Positions 45,298-55,915 of a stretch of DNA of 64,000 nucleotides are shown one piece after another (positions within the stretch are counted from its first letter, which is position 1; each line of letters starts with the position of its first letter). The translations under genes were made by a program, and so were the position numbers. The notes below the pieces were generated by a model. That model did no database searches. It was given only the letters and a program-made list of their open reading frames with translations, and was not told the origin of the DNA. Origin of the DNA: Hymenopus coronatus (lineage: Eukaryota; Arthropoda; Insecta; Mantodea; Hymenopodidae); assembly GCA_030762935.1 (NCBI GenBank), contig CM060883.1, positions 52,660,001 through 52,724,000 on the forward strand, given 5' to 3'.

Positions 45298-46776
45298 ATG
45301 AATTTATACCATTTTTTTATGGCACCAAAACCAAAACCCCTTATTTTAAATGCAAACGTTGGAAAGGAAGTAGTCGAGTCATGTGGTCCTCGCTACTTGG
45401 TTATTCATAGGACAGAGGAAGGTAAGAAGTTCCTTACGGTGAGCCCTTTTACTATCCAAAAGGGTCTCGATGCCATTGCTGGTCCGGTCAAATCTTGCGT
45501 TCGAGCTCGTAACGGTACACTTCTTGTCGAAGCCAACTCCGCCTCGCAAGCTGCAAGGATACTTAAAGCCACCACGTTAGCCAGCTATCCAGTGAAGGTC
45601 GAGGTGCACAAGTCGCTGAACTCCTCCCGCGGTGTAGTAACAACACGCGCGTTGGACGGTTTGTCCATTGAGGAGATCCAAGAAAATCTTGCGACTCAGG
45701 GTGTCTCAGCTGTTTATCGGGTACAACGTAAGATCAACGGTGAATTCCTGCCTACTCGTACCCTGTTTCTTACTTTTGATCGGGTTGATCTGCCTCAAAA
45801 GATTAGAGCAGGGTATGAAGCCATCGAAGTTAGGCCTTATATACCCAATCCGCTGAGGTGCTTTAAATGCCAACGTTTTGGTCACACTAGTGAGTTGTGT
45901 ACCGGCAAGTCCACCTGCGTCCACTGCGGTGACACCTCCCACGATGGGGCTTGTGCTTCAGCTCCATCGTGTGTGAACTGTAACGGTGAACACCCATCTA
46001 GTTCCCGAGACTGCCCCCGTTTTGCAGAGGAACGAGCGATCCAGGAGATACGGGTGAAAGAGAAGGTGTCCTTCTTGGAAGCCCGGAAGCTCCTGCGACT
46101 CCGCCAACCCTCTGCCCCGAGGTCCGGTACCTATAGCTCAGTTGCAGCTAAACCGGTACCGCGTCGGGAAATCGCAACACAGACCGGCGATATGAACGGG
46201 GCTACAATTGCGGAAAAGGTTATTTTAGCCCAAGCGCTGCCAAAGCCTTCGGCACCTACACCCAAGTTGGTATCAACATCTGCCAAATCCGCCAGCTTAC
46301 AGAATAGTCCTGCACAGTTGTCACCGAAAGCCTCGACCTCCGGAACTAAAGCTATTAAATTCACGACGTCTTCTGCCCCAGAAAGACAGTTTAAGACCAA
46401 GTATGTACGACAAGACTTTTTGAAAGAAAATGTGCAATCTATTACCAAGTCATCTAAAGGTAAGAAAAGTTCACGCAACTCCACACGTGTATCCTCCTCT
46501 GAAGGGTCATCTGGGGAGGAGGGCGTGAATCGGCGACGGCCGTCTTCGCCGATCAGCACATCCAATCGGTTCGAACTACTTGGACCGAAAACTGCTCTTG
46601 AAAAAGGGACCTCCCTTGTGGAGGAGATGGACCAGGAGGATTCTGCCGCCACTGCCAGAGGGACAGTGCGGAAACGGCAGGATCGTGCTCCTGAAAATAG
46701 TACCAGCCCAACGCCTAAGAAGAACAAATTGAACCGACCAGCTAATCCCAATCTGCAGAAGCGTCTTTCGATTTGA
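45298..46776 (+). CDS. LINE ORF1, zinc-knuckle RNA-binding protein
   Basis: 492 residues from the ATG at 45298; the reading frame is open further upstream but the older copy starts with the same MNL, which supports this start. An alternative is MAPKPK at 45319. Residues 1-180 form an RRM/Gag-like region of the sort seen in I and Jockey ORF1. Three zinc knuckles follow at about 187-237: CFKCQRFGHTSELC, CVHCGDTSHDGAC and CVNCNGEHPSSSRDC. The rest is Ser/Pro/Lys-rich, with a basic tail ending in KKNKLNRP. Expected role: binding the element RNA and forming the particle for insertion. No frame defects. Confidence 0.9.
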   Translation: MNLYHFFMAPKPKPLILNANVGKEVVESCGPRYLVIHRTEEGKKFLTVSPFTIQKGLDAIAGPVKSCVRARNGTLLVEANSASQAARILKATTLASYPVKVEVHKSLNSSRGVVTTRALDGLSIEEIQENLATQGVSAVYRVQRKINGEFLPTRTLFLTFDRVDLPQKIRAGYEAIEVRPYIPNPLRCFKCQRFGHTSELCTGKSTCVHCGDTSHDGACASAPSCVNCNGEHPSSSRDCPRFAEERAIQEIRVKEKVSFLEARKLLRLRQPSAPRSGTYSSVAAKPVPRREIATQTGDMNGATIAEKVILAQALPKPSAPTPKLVSTSAKSASLQNSPAQLSPKASTSGTKAIKFTTSSAPERQFKTKYVRQDFLKENVQSITKSSKGKKSSRNSTRVSSSEGSSGEEGVNRRRPSSPISTSNRFELLGPKTALEKGTSLVEEMDQEDSAATARGTVRKRQDRAPENSTSPTPKKNKLNRPANPNLQKRLSI

Positions 46777-46798
46777 AACTTATCCCATAATATACTCA

Positions 46799-49700
46799 AT
46801 GGCTATCCTCCATTGGAACATACGCGGAATTCGACCACATCGACCAGAGCTTGACTTGTTGCTGCGCCAGCATGAACCCTTGGCTGTATGTTTACAAGAG
46901 ACGAAGCTCCGTCCACAGGACACCGTTACCATCAGGCAGTACTCCTCCGTACGATGTGATTTATCCCCGGAGGACGGTGTCCCGGCACATGGGGGCACTA
47001 TGATGCTTATTCGAGATGATATTTTTGCCAACTCCGTACCCATACAATCTGCAATCCAGTCCGTTGCAGTCAGCATTAAGCTACCCTCCGCTTCATTCAC
47101 CATTTGCAGTATCTATTTGCCTCCATCTGCGGACCTCTCGCACAGCGACTTAGAACACCTCATTTCGCAGTTGCCACCACCCTTTTTATTGGTAGGCGAC
47201 GTGAATGCCCATCACCCTCTTTGGGGCTCTCCTCGGGCTTGTGCGAGAGGTACGCTACTTAAAGATTTCTTGGATAATCAGAATCTTGCTCTCTTGAACA
47301 CCGGAGAGCCCACCTTTCTATCTGACGCATTTCATAGTTTTTCACACATTGACATTGCAATTTGTTCCCCTCAGCTGGCAGTCACCTTATGCTGGAATAT
47401 CATCTCGGATTTGCATTCTAGTGACCACTTTCCTTGTCGTATTAGTGTCTTGACACCCGTTGTATGTTCCACCCGTTTACCTAGTTGGCGCCTAGACCAC
47501 GCCAGCTGGGAACTGTACTCCCACTTGGCTGAATTTAGCTACGAAGAGCACGACTCTGTGAACCACTTGGTCGAACATCTTACAGGGACCATTCTTTCTG
47601 CTGCTGAGCAATCCATTCCGCGTTCGACTGGCTACAGCCGTCGATTTCCGGTACCTTGGTGGACCGATGACTGTCGGGATGCTATTCGCGCTCGCAGACG
47701 AGCTCTACGGGTTTTCCAGCGTTTTCCTACACTGGATAACCTGATACACTATAAACGGATGCGTGCACATTCTAGGCGGGTTATTAAGGATAGCAAAAAG
47801 ATGTCATGGAATAAATTCGTGGGTTCCTTTAATCGACATACACCTTCCTCTGTCGTATGGGATAAGTTAAGACGTGTGGCTGGGAAACCGAACCATATGC
47901 CCATCGCCGGTCTCAAAACACCTACCGGAGCTGTTGTTGATACATTTGACGTGGCGAATACTTTAGGCAGTGCTTTCGCTCAGGTGTCTAGCTCAGGCAA
48001 CTATTCCCCTGAGTTTCTTACAGTTAAGAACCAGGTGGAATCTCAAGAATTCTCGTTTCTTTCTGGCAACCTTGAGGATTATAATCGCCTTTTCACCCTG
48101 GCAGAGCTAGACAATGCACTCTCCTCTTCACGACACTCAGCACCAGGTCCAGATGGTATCCACGTCCAAATGTTGCAACATCTCTCTCCTGATGGCAAAG
48201 ATTTCCTACTCGAGGTCTATAATCGTGTCTGGGTTGATGGCATTTTTCCAGACAAGTGGCGGGAGGCCACCATCATACCCATTCTTAAACCTGGAAAGGA
48301 CCGCCATCTTCCTTCCAGTTACCGTCCTATTTCCCTCACCAGTTGCGTTTGCAAGGTGATGGAACGCATGATAAATGGACGGTTGGTGTGGTGGCTGGAA
48401 TCCCACAATCTTCTGACGAACATCCAGTGTGGCTTTCGACGACGACGTTCAACTGCTGACCACCTTGTCTCTCTGTCAACTCAGATTATGGACGGGTTTC
48501 TTAAGAACAGCCCCACAGTTGGGATATTTTTTGACCTCGAGAAGGCCTACGACACGTGTTGGCGGGCGGGAATATTGCGTTCTCTGCACAACTGGAACAT
48601 ACGTGGACGCCTACCGTCGGTCATTCAGGAGTTTATGCGGGACCGCGTTTTTCGAGTGAGGGTGGGTTCGGTTTTTTCTAACCATTTTATTCAAGAGAAC
48701 GGAGTGCCGCAGGGCTCGGTACTCAGCGTGACTCTATTTGCTATTGCGATAAATTCCATATCACTATGTGTGCCTCAAGGTGTCTCTTCCTGTTTATTCG
48801 TGGACGACTTTGCCATCTTCTGTACTTCTCAGCGTACACCGTTTTTGGAACGCCGTCTCCAGCGGTGTTTGGACAATCTCTATGCATGGAGCTCGAAACA
48901 CGGTTTTCGTTTCTCCGCTGAGAAGACAGTCTGCGTTAACTTCTGGCGCCGTAAGTGGCATATGCCGCCGTCTCTTCGACTCGGGCCAGATTTACTTCCT
49001 TTCGCAGACGAGGCGAGATTCCTTGGTTTGATCTTCGATCGGAAACTTTGTTGGGCACCACAAATAGCACAGCTTAGAGCACGATGTGACCGTTCTCTAA
49101 ATCTTTTACGGATACTAAGTGGCAAGTCTTGGGGTGCGGATCGGACGACATTGCTCCGTCTTTATCGTGCTGTGATTCGTTCGAAGTTGGACTATGGCAG
49201 CATTGTGTATTCTTCAGCTCGACCTTCAGTGCTCAGAAGGTTAGACACAGTCCATAACCAGGGCATCCGTGTGGCCGTTGGAGCTTTTCCAACGAGCCCA
49301 GTTGTTAGCCTCTACGCCGAATCGGGAGAACCTCCTCTGCGTTGTCGGCGTGATGTCCTGCTTGCTAACTATGGCTGTGGGCTGAAGTGTATGCCTGGGC
49401 ATCCAACTTATCACGCGTTTTTCTCCCCTGAGCTGCACGAGCGATACTGCCTCCGCTCTCTGAGCCCCAGGCCAGCAGGTTTTCGTTTCCGTGAGCTTCT
49501 ACGCCAGCACCATGTTGACATTCCTCGGCTGTTATCCAAGGGAGAGAGTATACACCCCCCTTGGTTACGCGCTACCTCCCATGTCGATCTCGGGATGACG
49601 CTCTACGGGAAATCTGTTACGCCTCTTGATAGTATTCGTCGTTGCTTTTTAGAATTTTTATCCAAATACAGTGGCCGTATTTGTATTTACACCGATGGTA

Positions 49701-50488
49701 GTAAGAGCCCCGACGGTGTTGGATGTGCCTTTGTAACTGGCACCGCAACTTCTACTTACGGTTTGCCTAGTTGCACATCTATATATTCTGCCGAGCTATA
49801 TGCTATTTATCAAGCCCTTCTGTATATTCGACGTCGAAAATTAGGTGACTGCCTTATTCTTAGTGATTCCCTTAGTGCCCTTCAGAGCATTCGTGAGCTG
49901 TACAATTACCATCCTTTGGTGCAGCGCATCCAGGACGTTCTCCGCATTTTGCACGCTTCTGGTTTTAATGTGGAGTGCGCATGGATTCCTGGACACGTTG
50001 GCTTGCCAGGGAATGACACGGCGGATTTGGCAGCGAAATCGGCAGTCACAGCGCCCAGTGTTACGATTACCCATTCAACAGCAGAAGATTTTAGAGTGGC
50101 TGTACGGAGAGCCGTTTTTTCGACTTGGCATGCGGAGTGGTCGGCTCTCCGTGGTAATAAGCTGCGAGAGGTGAAGGACCTCCCTGTCAACTGGGTAACC
50201 TCCTCTCGTTTATTCCGCCGGGAGGAGGTAGCACTAGCTCGGCTAAGAATTGGCCACTGTTTTTTTACTCACAGTTACCTTTTTAAACGTGAACCTGCTC
50301 CTGTCTGTGCGCTCTGTGGGGAGGCACAGACAGTTCGTCATGTGTTGCTGGAGTGTGGTCACCTGGCACACATTCGGTCATCTATGGGCATGCCGGCCTC
50401 TCTTGCTGAGGTCCTGGCAGATGACCCAAGAGCAGTGGACAGGGTTTTTAAATTTTTAGCAAAACTTTCTTTTACCTTGACGTTTTAG
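46799..50488 (+). CDS. LINE ORF2, endonuclease, reverse transcriptase and RNase H
   Basis: 1229 residues, uninterrupted. Residues 1-220 are an APE-type endonuclease: NIRG (7-10), QETKL near 34, GDVNAHHPLWG near 133 and SDHFP near 205. The reverse transcriptase covers about 440-740: FFDLEKAYD (about 577), GVPQGSVLS (about 635) and FVDD (about 667), a variant of YADD. RNase H runs about 955-1085 with YTDGSK, SAELYAI, SDSLSAL and WIPGHVGLPGNDTADLA (all four acidic positions plus His). A C2HC motif, CALCGEAQTVRHVLLEC, lies near 1170. ORF2 starts 22 bp after the ORF1 stop, so reinitiation or readthrough coupling is possible. All catalytic residues visible to me are present. Confidence 0.93.
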   Translation: MAILHWNIRGIRPHRPELDLLLRQHEPLAVCLQETKLRPQDTVTIRQYSSVRCDLSPEDGVPAHGGTMMLIRDDIFANSVPIQSAIQSVAVSIKLPSASFTICSIYLPPSADLSHSDLEHLISQLPPPFLLVGDVNAHHPLWGSPRACARGTLLKDFLDNQNLALLNTGEPTFLSDAFHSFSHIDIAICSPQLAVTLCWNIISDLHSSDHFPCRISVLTPVVCSTRLPSWRLDHASWELYSHLAEFSYEEHDSVNHLVEHLTGTILSAAEQSIPRSTGYSRRFPVPWWTDDCRDAIRARRRALRVFQRFPTLDNLIHYKRMRAHSRRVIKDSKKMSWNKFVGSFNRHTPSSVVWDKLRRVAGKPNHMPIAGLKTPTGAVVDTFDVANTLGSAFAQVSSSGNYSPEFLTVKNQVESQEFSFLSGNLEDYNRLFTLAELDNALSSSRHSAPGPDGIHVQMLQHLSPDGKDFLLEVYNRVWVDGIFPDKWREATIIPILKPGKDRHLPSSYRPISLTSCVCKVMERMINGRLVWWLESHNLLTNIQCGFRRRRSTADHLVSLSTQIMDGFLKNSPTVGIFFDLEKAYDTCWRAGILRSLHNWNIRGRLPSVIQEFMRDRVFRVRVGSVFSNHFIQENGVPQGSVLSVTLFAIAINSISLCVPQGVSSCLFVDDFAIFCTSQRTPFLERRLQRCLDNLYAWSSKHGFRFSAEKTVCVNFWRRKWHMPPSLRLGPDLLPFADEARFLGLIFDRKLCWAPQIAQLRARCDRSLNLLRILSGKSWGADRTTLLRLYRAVIRSKLDYGSIVYSSARPSVLRRLDTVHNQGIRVAVGAFPTSPVVSLYAESGEPPLRCRRDVLLANYGCGLKCMPGHPTYHAFFSPELHERYCLRSLSPRPAGFRFRELLRQHHVDIPRLLSKGESIHPPWLRATSHVDLGMTLYGKSVTPLDSIRRCFLEFLSKYSGRICIYTDGSKSPDGVGCAFVTGTATSTYGLPSCTSIYSAELYAIYQALLYIRRRKLGDCLILSDSLSALQSIRELYNYHPLVQRIQDVLRILHASGFNVECAWIPGHVGLPGNDTADLAAKSAVTAPSVTITHSTAEDFRVAVRRAVFSTWHAEWSALRGNKLREVKDLPVNWVTSSRLFRREEVALARLRIGHCFFTHSYLFKREPAPVCALCGEAQTVRHVLLECGHLAHIRSSMGMPASLAEVLADDPRAVDRVFKFLAKLSFTLTF

Positions 50489-50667
50489 TGTGATAGCGGT
50501 TTTTTAAACTCTTTTGGTTTAAATGTGTTGATTTTAGATGGAGTTTTATATCCAGCTCTGGTTAGAGGGCTGGACGTTTCTGTTACTTCCGTTTCAACTG
50601 TGTTAGCTCTTTTATTTGTGTTTACTTTTTTGTTTGGTATTTTCTTACTGGCTATTGCCAAGTTTTA

Positions 50668-50731
50668 ATCATAAGGGCGCTTATGACCTCGGCAGTTGAG
50701 CGCCCTTAAACACCATCATCATCATCATCAT
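50668..50731 (+). promoter_or_regulatory. LINE 3' hairpin and (CAT)n tail
   Basis: AAGGGCGCT and AGCGCCCTT pair across a loop of about 19 bases, followed by AAACAC and a (CAT)n tail. The same hairpin and tail are at 44001-44066 in the older copy, where it has an extended stem. In related LINEs a 3' structure is used by the element's RT to start target-primed synthesis. Confidence 0.7.
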
Positions 50732-50743
50732 CACTCCACAACT

Positions 50744-53397
50744 ACACCCGAAGTGTGCAAAATGTGAAGGATGTCCTGAATGCGCTGTACTAGAGGATGG
50801 AAAACGTACAGCTCACGAAGGCGCTGAAGTGCACTCATAAGAAACCAGTCACCCAAGTTTCGACGGCGAATATATAAAAAGGCTCGATAAATAGCATACA
50901 GCTCTGCAGAATAAATTGATGTGCTACTTGGCAAACGGAAAGTAAATGGTTCTAAATGGTTCGTTTGGAATGATAAGGGAACATCCAACTCCATTAGCGC
51001 ACTTACTGCCACCGGTATATATATGACTGCGGCCACTGTATTTTGACAAAAATCTAAAAAACAAGAAGGGATATTAAACATAGGCGTAGAAGATTTCGCA
51101 TAAGCCGTCATCCCGAGATCTATGTGGGAGTAAGCACGTAACCAAGGTGGGTGAACCCTCTCCCCCAGAGAATGGTCACACCGCGCTTTAAGCTGTGCTG
51201 TATGAGATGACCAGCATAGTTTTCAATCGAATATCAACCCCAGGAATCGTACCTCATCTGCGAAGGGAAGGATATCTGGCCCGAGATAAAGAGAAGGTGA
51301 CATTCGCCATCTTCTACGCCAGAAATTAATGCTGATTTTCTCAAGTGAAAAACGAAAGCGTTTTTCGAGCTGCAATCATACAGATTGACCAAAAACGGCG
51401 TACGCTGTGAAATGCATATGGCAAAGTCGTCTACGAACAAACAGGACGAGATACCTGGGGGAACACATTCCGATATGGAATTAATCGCTATAGCAAACAG
51501 CGTCACGCTTAGCACTGAGCCCTGCGGCACCCCGTTCTGTTGAATAAAATGGTGAGAAAAAACCGAGCCGACCCTTACTCGAAAAATGCGGTCCCTCAGA
51601 AATTCCTGAATAAAGAACGGTAGGCGTCCACGTATGTTCCAGTTGTGGAGGGAACGTAAAATCCCTGCCCTCCAACATCTGTCGTAAGCCTTCTCGATGT
51701 CAAAAAGATCCCAACCGTCTGACAATTCTGAAGAAATCAGTTCATGATGTGCGTTGATAGTGACACAAGGTGGTCAACCGCTGAACGACGCCTTCGAAAA
51801 CCACATTGGATGTTGGTTAGAAGATTATAGGATTCCAGTCACCACCGTCCATTGATCATGTAAACTCAGCTGGTGAGGGAAATAGGACGGTAACTGGAAA
51901 GAAGATGGCGGTCTTTTCCAGGTTTCAAAATAGGTATGATAGTGGCCTCCCGCCACTGAGCTGGGAAAGAGACGTTCACCCAAATACGGCTATAGACCTC
52001 GAGCAGGAAAGCCTTACCTTCAGGAGAGAGATGTTGCAACATTTGGACGTGGATGCCATCTGGCCCTGGTGCTGAGTTTCGCGAAGATGAAAGTGCATGG
52101 TCTAGCTCCGCCATGGTGAAAAGGCAGTTGTAGTCTTCAAGGTTTCCAGAGCAGAAGGCAAACCCTTGAGATTCCACCTGGGCCTTAGTTGGATGAAACT
52201 CAGGGGAATAGTTCTCTGAGCTAGACACTTGAGCGAAAGCACTCCAAAGAGTATTAGCCACGTCCAACGGATCAACCACAGTGCCGGCAAGTGTCTTCAA
52301 CCGGCTATCGGCAAATGGGCCACTTTTCCGGCCACACGCCTTAACTTATCCCATACAACAGAGGAAGGGGTATGTCAAGTAAAAGATGCTACAAAGCTGT
52401 CCCATGATGTCTTCTTGCTATCCTTAATAAATTGTCCTAGATTGAGCACGCAGCTTTTTATATTGTATAAGATTGCAGAGAGTAGGACACCGCTGGGAAA
52501 CTCTGAGAGCACGTCGGCGCACGAATGGCATTCCGACATTCATCTGTCCACCAAGGGACAGGGAATCGACGGGGGCGTTCTACCGACCGCGGAATAGAAA
52601 GCTCAGAAGCGCAAATAATAGTCCTGATGAGGTGCTGGACTAAACAATCCACCGAGTCATGCTCCTTGTACTGGAAAACGGCCAAGTTGGAATAAAGGTT
52701 CGTTCTAAGCGCCATCTAGGTACGCATGTGGAACATATGTCCTGTGCTAAGAGACAAATAAGAATAGGAAAGTGGTCACTAGAATGTAGGTCAGAGATGA
52801 TATTCCATTGTAAGGAAACTGCCAGCTGTGGAGAACAAACTGATATATCCAGGTGAGAAAAACTATTGTAGGCCTCAGAAAGAAAGGTAGGCTCCCCGGT
52901 GTTCAGGAGAGAGAGATTAAGAGAATCTACGAACTCGGCAAGCAGTTGTCCTCCCGCACAAGATCGAGGGGAGCCCCAATTGGTGGGCATTCACATCCCC
53001 TACCAGCAGAAAAGGTGTTGGTAGCTGGGAGACTAGATCTGCTATATCAGTGCGCGAGATGTCGTCAGATGGAGGTACATAAATACTGCATATGGTGAAG
53101 CAAATGGAAGGTAGCTTAATCCTTACAGCAATGTACTATATGTCCGAATGAAGGGGCACGGAGTCGGCGAAAACATCATCACTGATAAGAATCATGGTGC
53201 CCCCATGTGCAGGTACTCCCATCTGCCGGTGATATATCACACCGGACAGAAGCGTACTGCTTTGTTGTAAGGTGGTCTTGGGGGCGGAGCTTGGTCTCTT
53301 GCAAGCACACGACTAAAGGCTGATTCTGATGGAGCAACAATTCCAGGTCTGGTCGATGTGATCGAACTCCACGTATGTTCCACTGAAGGATAGCCAT
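50744..53397 (-). pseudogene. LINE ORF2 of older copy, broken
   Basis: Starts MAILQWNIRGVRSHRPDL at 53397. The endonuclease, RT (FDIEKAYDRCW, GVPQGSVLSVTLF, FVDDFAI) and part of RNase H are spread over several frames: 53397-53179, 52990-52640, 52715-52458, 52300-51866, 51725-51234 and 51111-50731. About 150 residues between RT and RNase H are missing near 51200. It is interrupted in RNase H by the younger copy. Confidence 0.85.
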
Positions 53398-53418
53398 GGG
53401 ATTGGTATAGGATAAGTT

Positions 53419-54851
53419 TTAAATGGAAAGGCGTTTCTGCATATTTGGCTGTGGTGGTCGGTTTAGTTTGTTTTTCTTGGCCGTCGGACTAACACTTTTT
53501 TCAGGAGAACGATCCTGCCGCTTACGCACTGGCCATCTTGGAGCGAGGGCAGAATCCTCCTGGTCCATCTCCTCCACTTGGGATGACCCCCGTCCAATTG
53601 AGAATTTCGGTTCGAGCACCTTGAACCGATTGGAGGTGCTGATCGGCGAAGATGGTCGTCGCCGATCGGTACTCCTCCCAGAAGATTCCTCAGAAGAGGA
53701 TCTGCGAGGAGAATTACGTGGAATTTTCTTTCCCGTAGATACTTTAGGAGAGGGCTTGGCATTATTCTTCAGAAAGTCGGTTCGCATTTAGCTGGTCTTA
53801 TAGGTCTTTACAGGTGCAGAATAACCTAGGGGTGTAGTGGTGTTTTTGCCCGAGGTAGACGGTTTGGGTGACGCTGCTGCTGGAGAGCTCTTCACGATGG
53901 TAGATTTCGTGGTAGATGCAGCCGATGTAGATGTTGCGGGCTTCGTTATTGGACTGGCAACAATAATCCTCTCTGCAATATTGGCTCCATTTATATCGCC
54001 GGTTTGAGTCGCGATGTCCCGGCTCGGTACCGGTTTAAGTACATGAGCGCGGGACTGAGGGTTGGCGTAGTCGCAGGAGCCTACGTGCTTCGGAGGACAC
54101 CTTCTCCTTCACCCGCATCTCCTGGATCGCCCTCTCCTCTGTGAAACGGGGGCAATTGCGGGAACTAGATGGATGTTCCCCCACTGCAATTTACACATGA
54201 TGAAGTGGTAGTACAACTTCCATCGTGCGATGCGGCTCCACAGATAGCACAGGTAGAATTGCCAGTACAAAATTCACTGGTATGCCCAAACCGCTGACAT
54301 TTGTAACATCTGAGTGGGTTGGGTATATAGGGCCTAACTTCGATGGCTTCGTACCCTGCCTTAATCCTTTGGGGAAGATCTACCCGATCAAAGGTAAGGA
54401 ACAGGGTATGGGTAGACATAAACGTACCATTAGCTTTCCTTTGAACCCTATAAGCAGATGTTACACCTTGGTCTGCTAGGTCCTCTTTGGACAAACCGTC
54501 CAAGGCGAGGATGGTGATAACGCCACGCGAGGAGTTCAAGCTCTTATGCTTTTCGACCTTAATGGGATAGCTTCCTAAGAGTTTGTCTCTAAGTATCTTC
54601 TCTGCCTGGGATGCTGACAGTACTTCCACCAGGAGAGTTCCATTTCGGGCTCTGATACAAAATTTCACCGGACCAGCAATTTTGTCTAAACCCTTTTGGA
54701 TAGCAAAAGGGCTAACCGAGGTAAATTTCCTCCCTTCCTCTGTTCTATTGATAACCAAGTAGCGAGGACCACTGAACTCAACTACTTCTTTTCCAGACAC
54801 GTTACTATGAAAAGATTTATTTTTGCCATGAAAAGAGCAGAATAAATTCAT
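53419..54851 (-). pseudogene. LINE ORF1 of older copy, broken
   Basis: Starts MNLFCSFHGKNK at 54851 and follows the intact ORF1: GKEVVEFSGPRYLVINRTEEG, zinc knuckles CYKCQRFGHTSEFC, CAICGAASHDGSC and CVNCSGGTSI. A frame change follows at about 54165. The C-terminal Ser/Lys-rich part is open again from 53787 to 53419, ending PNMQKRLSI like the intact copy. Confidence 0.82.
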
Positions 54852-55261
54852 TCCCTGTGCTCGCCGCCCACCACGGAGCCAAACATGGGGTCACCCCACT
54901 GGGGTGACAGGGTTACACAGGGGATATAGCAGGCACGCCGTCCCACTCACCCTGGAGTTCGGTATAATACCTAGTCCTGGCCGATTGACTAGGGGTGGGT
55001 TAGTCCCTAGCCTCCCGTTTAGGCAAATCAGAAACCCTCCTCAGTTACTGAAAGACAGAAGCCCAGGCTCAGGTACGCAACCCTCAATCAATCAGGATAT
55101 TCCTTTTCACCGTCACGGGTCTCCATGCACGGCCTACACGTGGGTGGGCATTTTGACCTGCTGACTCCCTCACCACTCTGAGGTTGCCCACAGAGGGAGC
55201 CAAGGAGGCTCGGGACCCCGGGTGCGCCTAACCCGTACCTACCGTAGTAGGCCCCTGTGGG

Positions 55262-55915
55262 AAACCTTGGGAGATGTCACCACAGTTGGCGCAGGTAGAT
55301 TCACGGTTGCAGAAATCACAAGAGTGGCAAAAACGTTGACATTTATAACAAACACCTGAGCGGGTTTGGTATATAAGGCCTAACCTCGATGGCTTCATAC
55401 CCTGCTTAGTGTTTTGTGGGAGCTCTACCCGATCAAAAGTAAGAAACAGGCTACGGGTGGCTGCGCATTCTCTATTAACTTTTCGCTGATGTGACACCTT
55501 CCTATAGATTCTCTTGAATCTCCTAAATGGTTAAACGATCCGGTGCGTGGGTGGTTACCGCAGCGCGTAAGGAGTTCAAGGTCTGCTTCCACCAGGCAGC
55601 TGTCTAACATGTTGGTATTAAGTATTTTTTCAGCCTGGAATGCGCATGTTACCTTCACCATGAGCGTGTCGTTACGAGCCTTTATAGCACGGGTTTACAA
55701 GACAAAATTTGAATTACAAAGGGCTGTCCATTGGGAACTTAACGCTTTTCTCTGTCCTGTTAACAATCAAATAGCGAGGACCACAAGTCTCGATTTCTTA
55801 TTTTGCCAAATTGTTACCATAATTAAGATGTTTTTTTTTTTTTGATCCATAAGAAATGGGTACAATTCATTCCCCAGAACTACCCATCCACCAAGGAGCC
55901 CAACGAGAGGTCATA
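55262..55915 (-). mobile_element. LINE fragment: 5' UTR end and first half of ORF1
   Basis: A third, older copy of the same family. From 55915 leftwards it begins in the end of the 5' UTR (CTCGTTGGGCTCC-like), runs through the ORF1 start and GGT/IVNR-type block, and stops within the second zinc knuckle (CYKCQRFCHSCDFC, then CANCGDIS). Frameshifts and an inserted T-tract (55830) break the frame. The next base on the left is the 5' end of the - strand copy. Confidence 0.75.

Larger units (their letters stand above)
44861..50731 (+). mobile_element. Full-length I-group-like LINE retrotransposon, + strand
   Basis: 5871 bp: a 5' UTR of about 440 bp, ORF1, a 22 bp gap, ORF2, a 3' UTR with hairpin, and a (CAT)n tail. 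Both ORFs are intact. It is flanked by CACTCCACAACT (44849-44860 and 50732-50743), a 12 bp target-site duplication, and sits inside another copy of the same family. The combination of apurinic-type endonuclease, RT, RNase H and C2HC with a zinc-knuckle ORF1 points to the I-group LINEs (I, Nimb, LOA, R1 relatives); I cannot fix the clade without a tree. Confidence 0.92.
50744..55261 (-). mobile_element. I-group-like LINE, 5' part of older - strand copy
   Basis: Read leftwards from 55261: 5' UTR beginning CCCACAGGGGCC, ORF1 (from 54851), ORF2 (from 53397), ending at 50744 within RNase H at SGVVVE. It continues across the inserted + strand copy at 44860. Against that copy it is missing about 450-490 bp between the RT and RNase H parts of ORF2 (near 51200), and ORF1 and ORF2 carry several frameshifts and stops. 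Confidence 0.9.

Noticed and set aside
46131..46799. A 222-codon - strand ORF
   Set aside because: Antisense shadow of LINE ORF1; no domain.
55262..55915. The - strand LINE copy inserted into this older fragment
   Set aside because: The rest of the fragment is not found at the other end (left of 44001) and no convincing duplication joins the two flanks.
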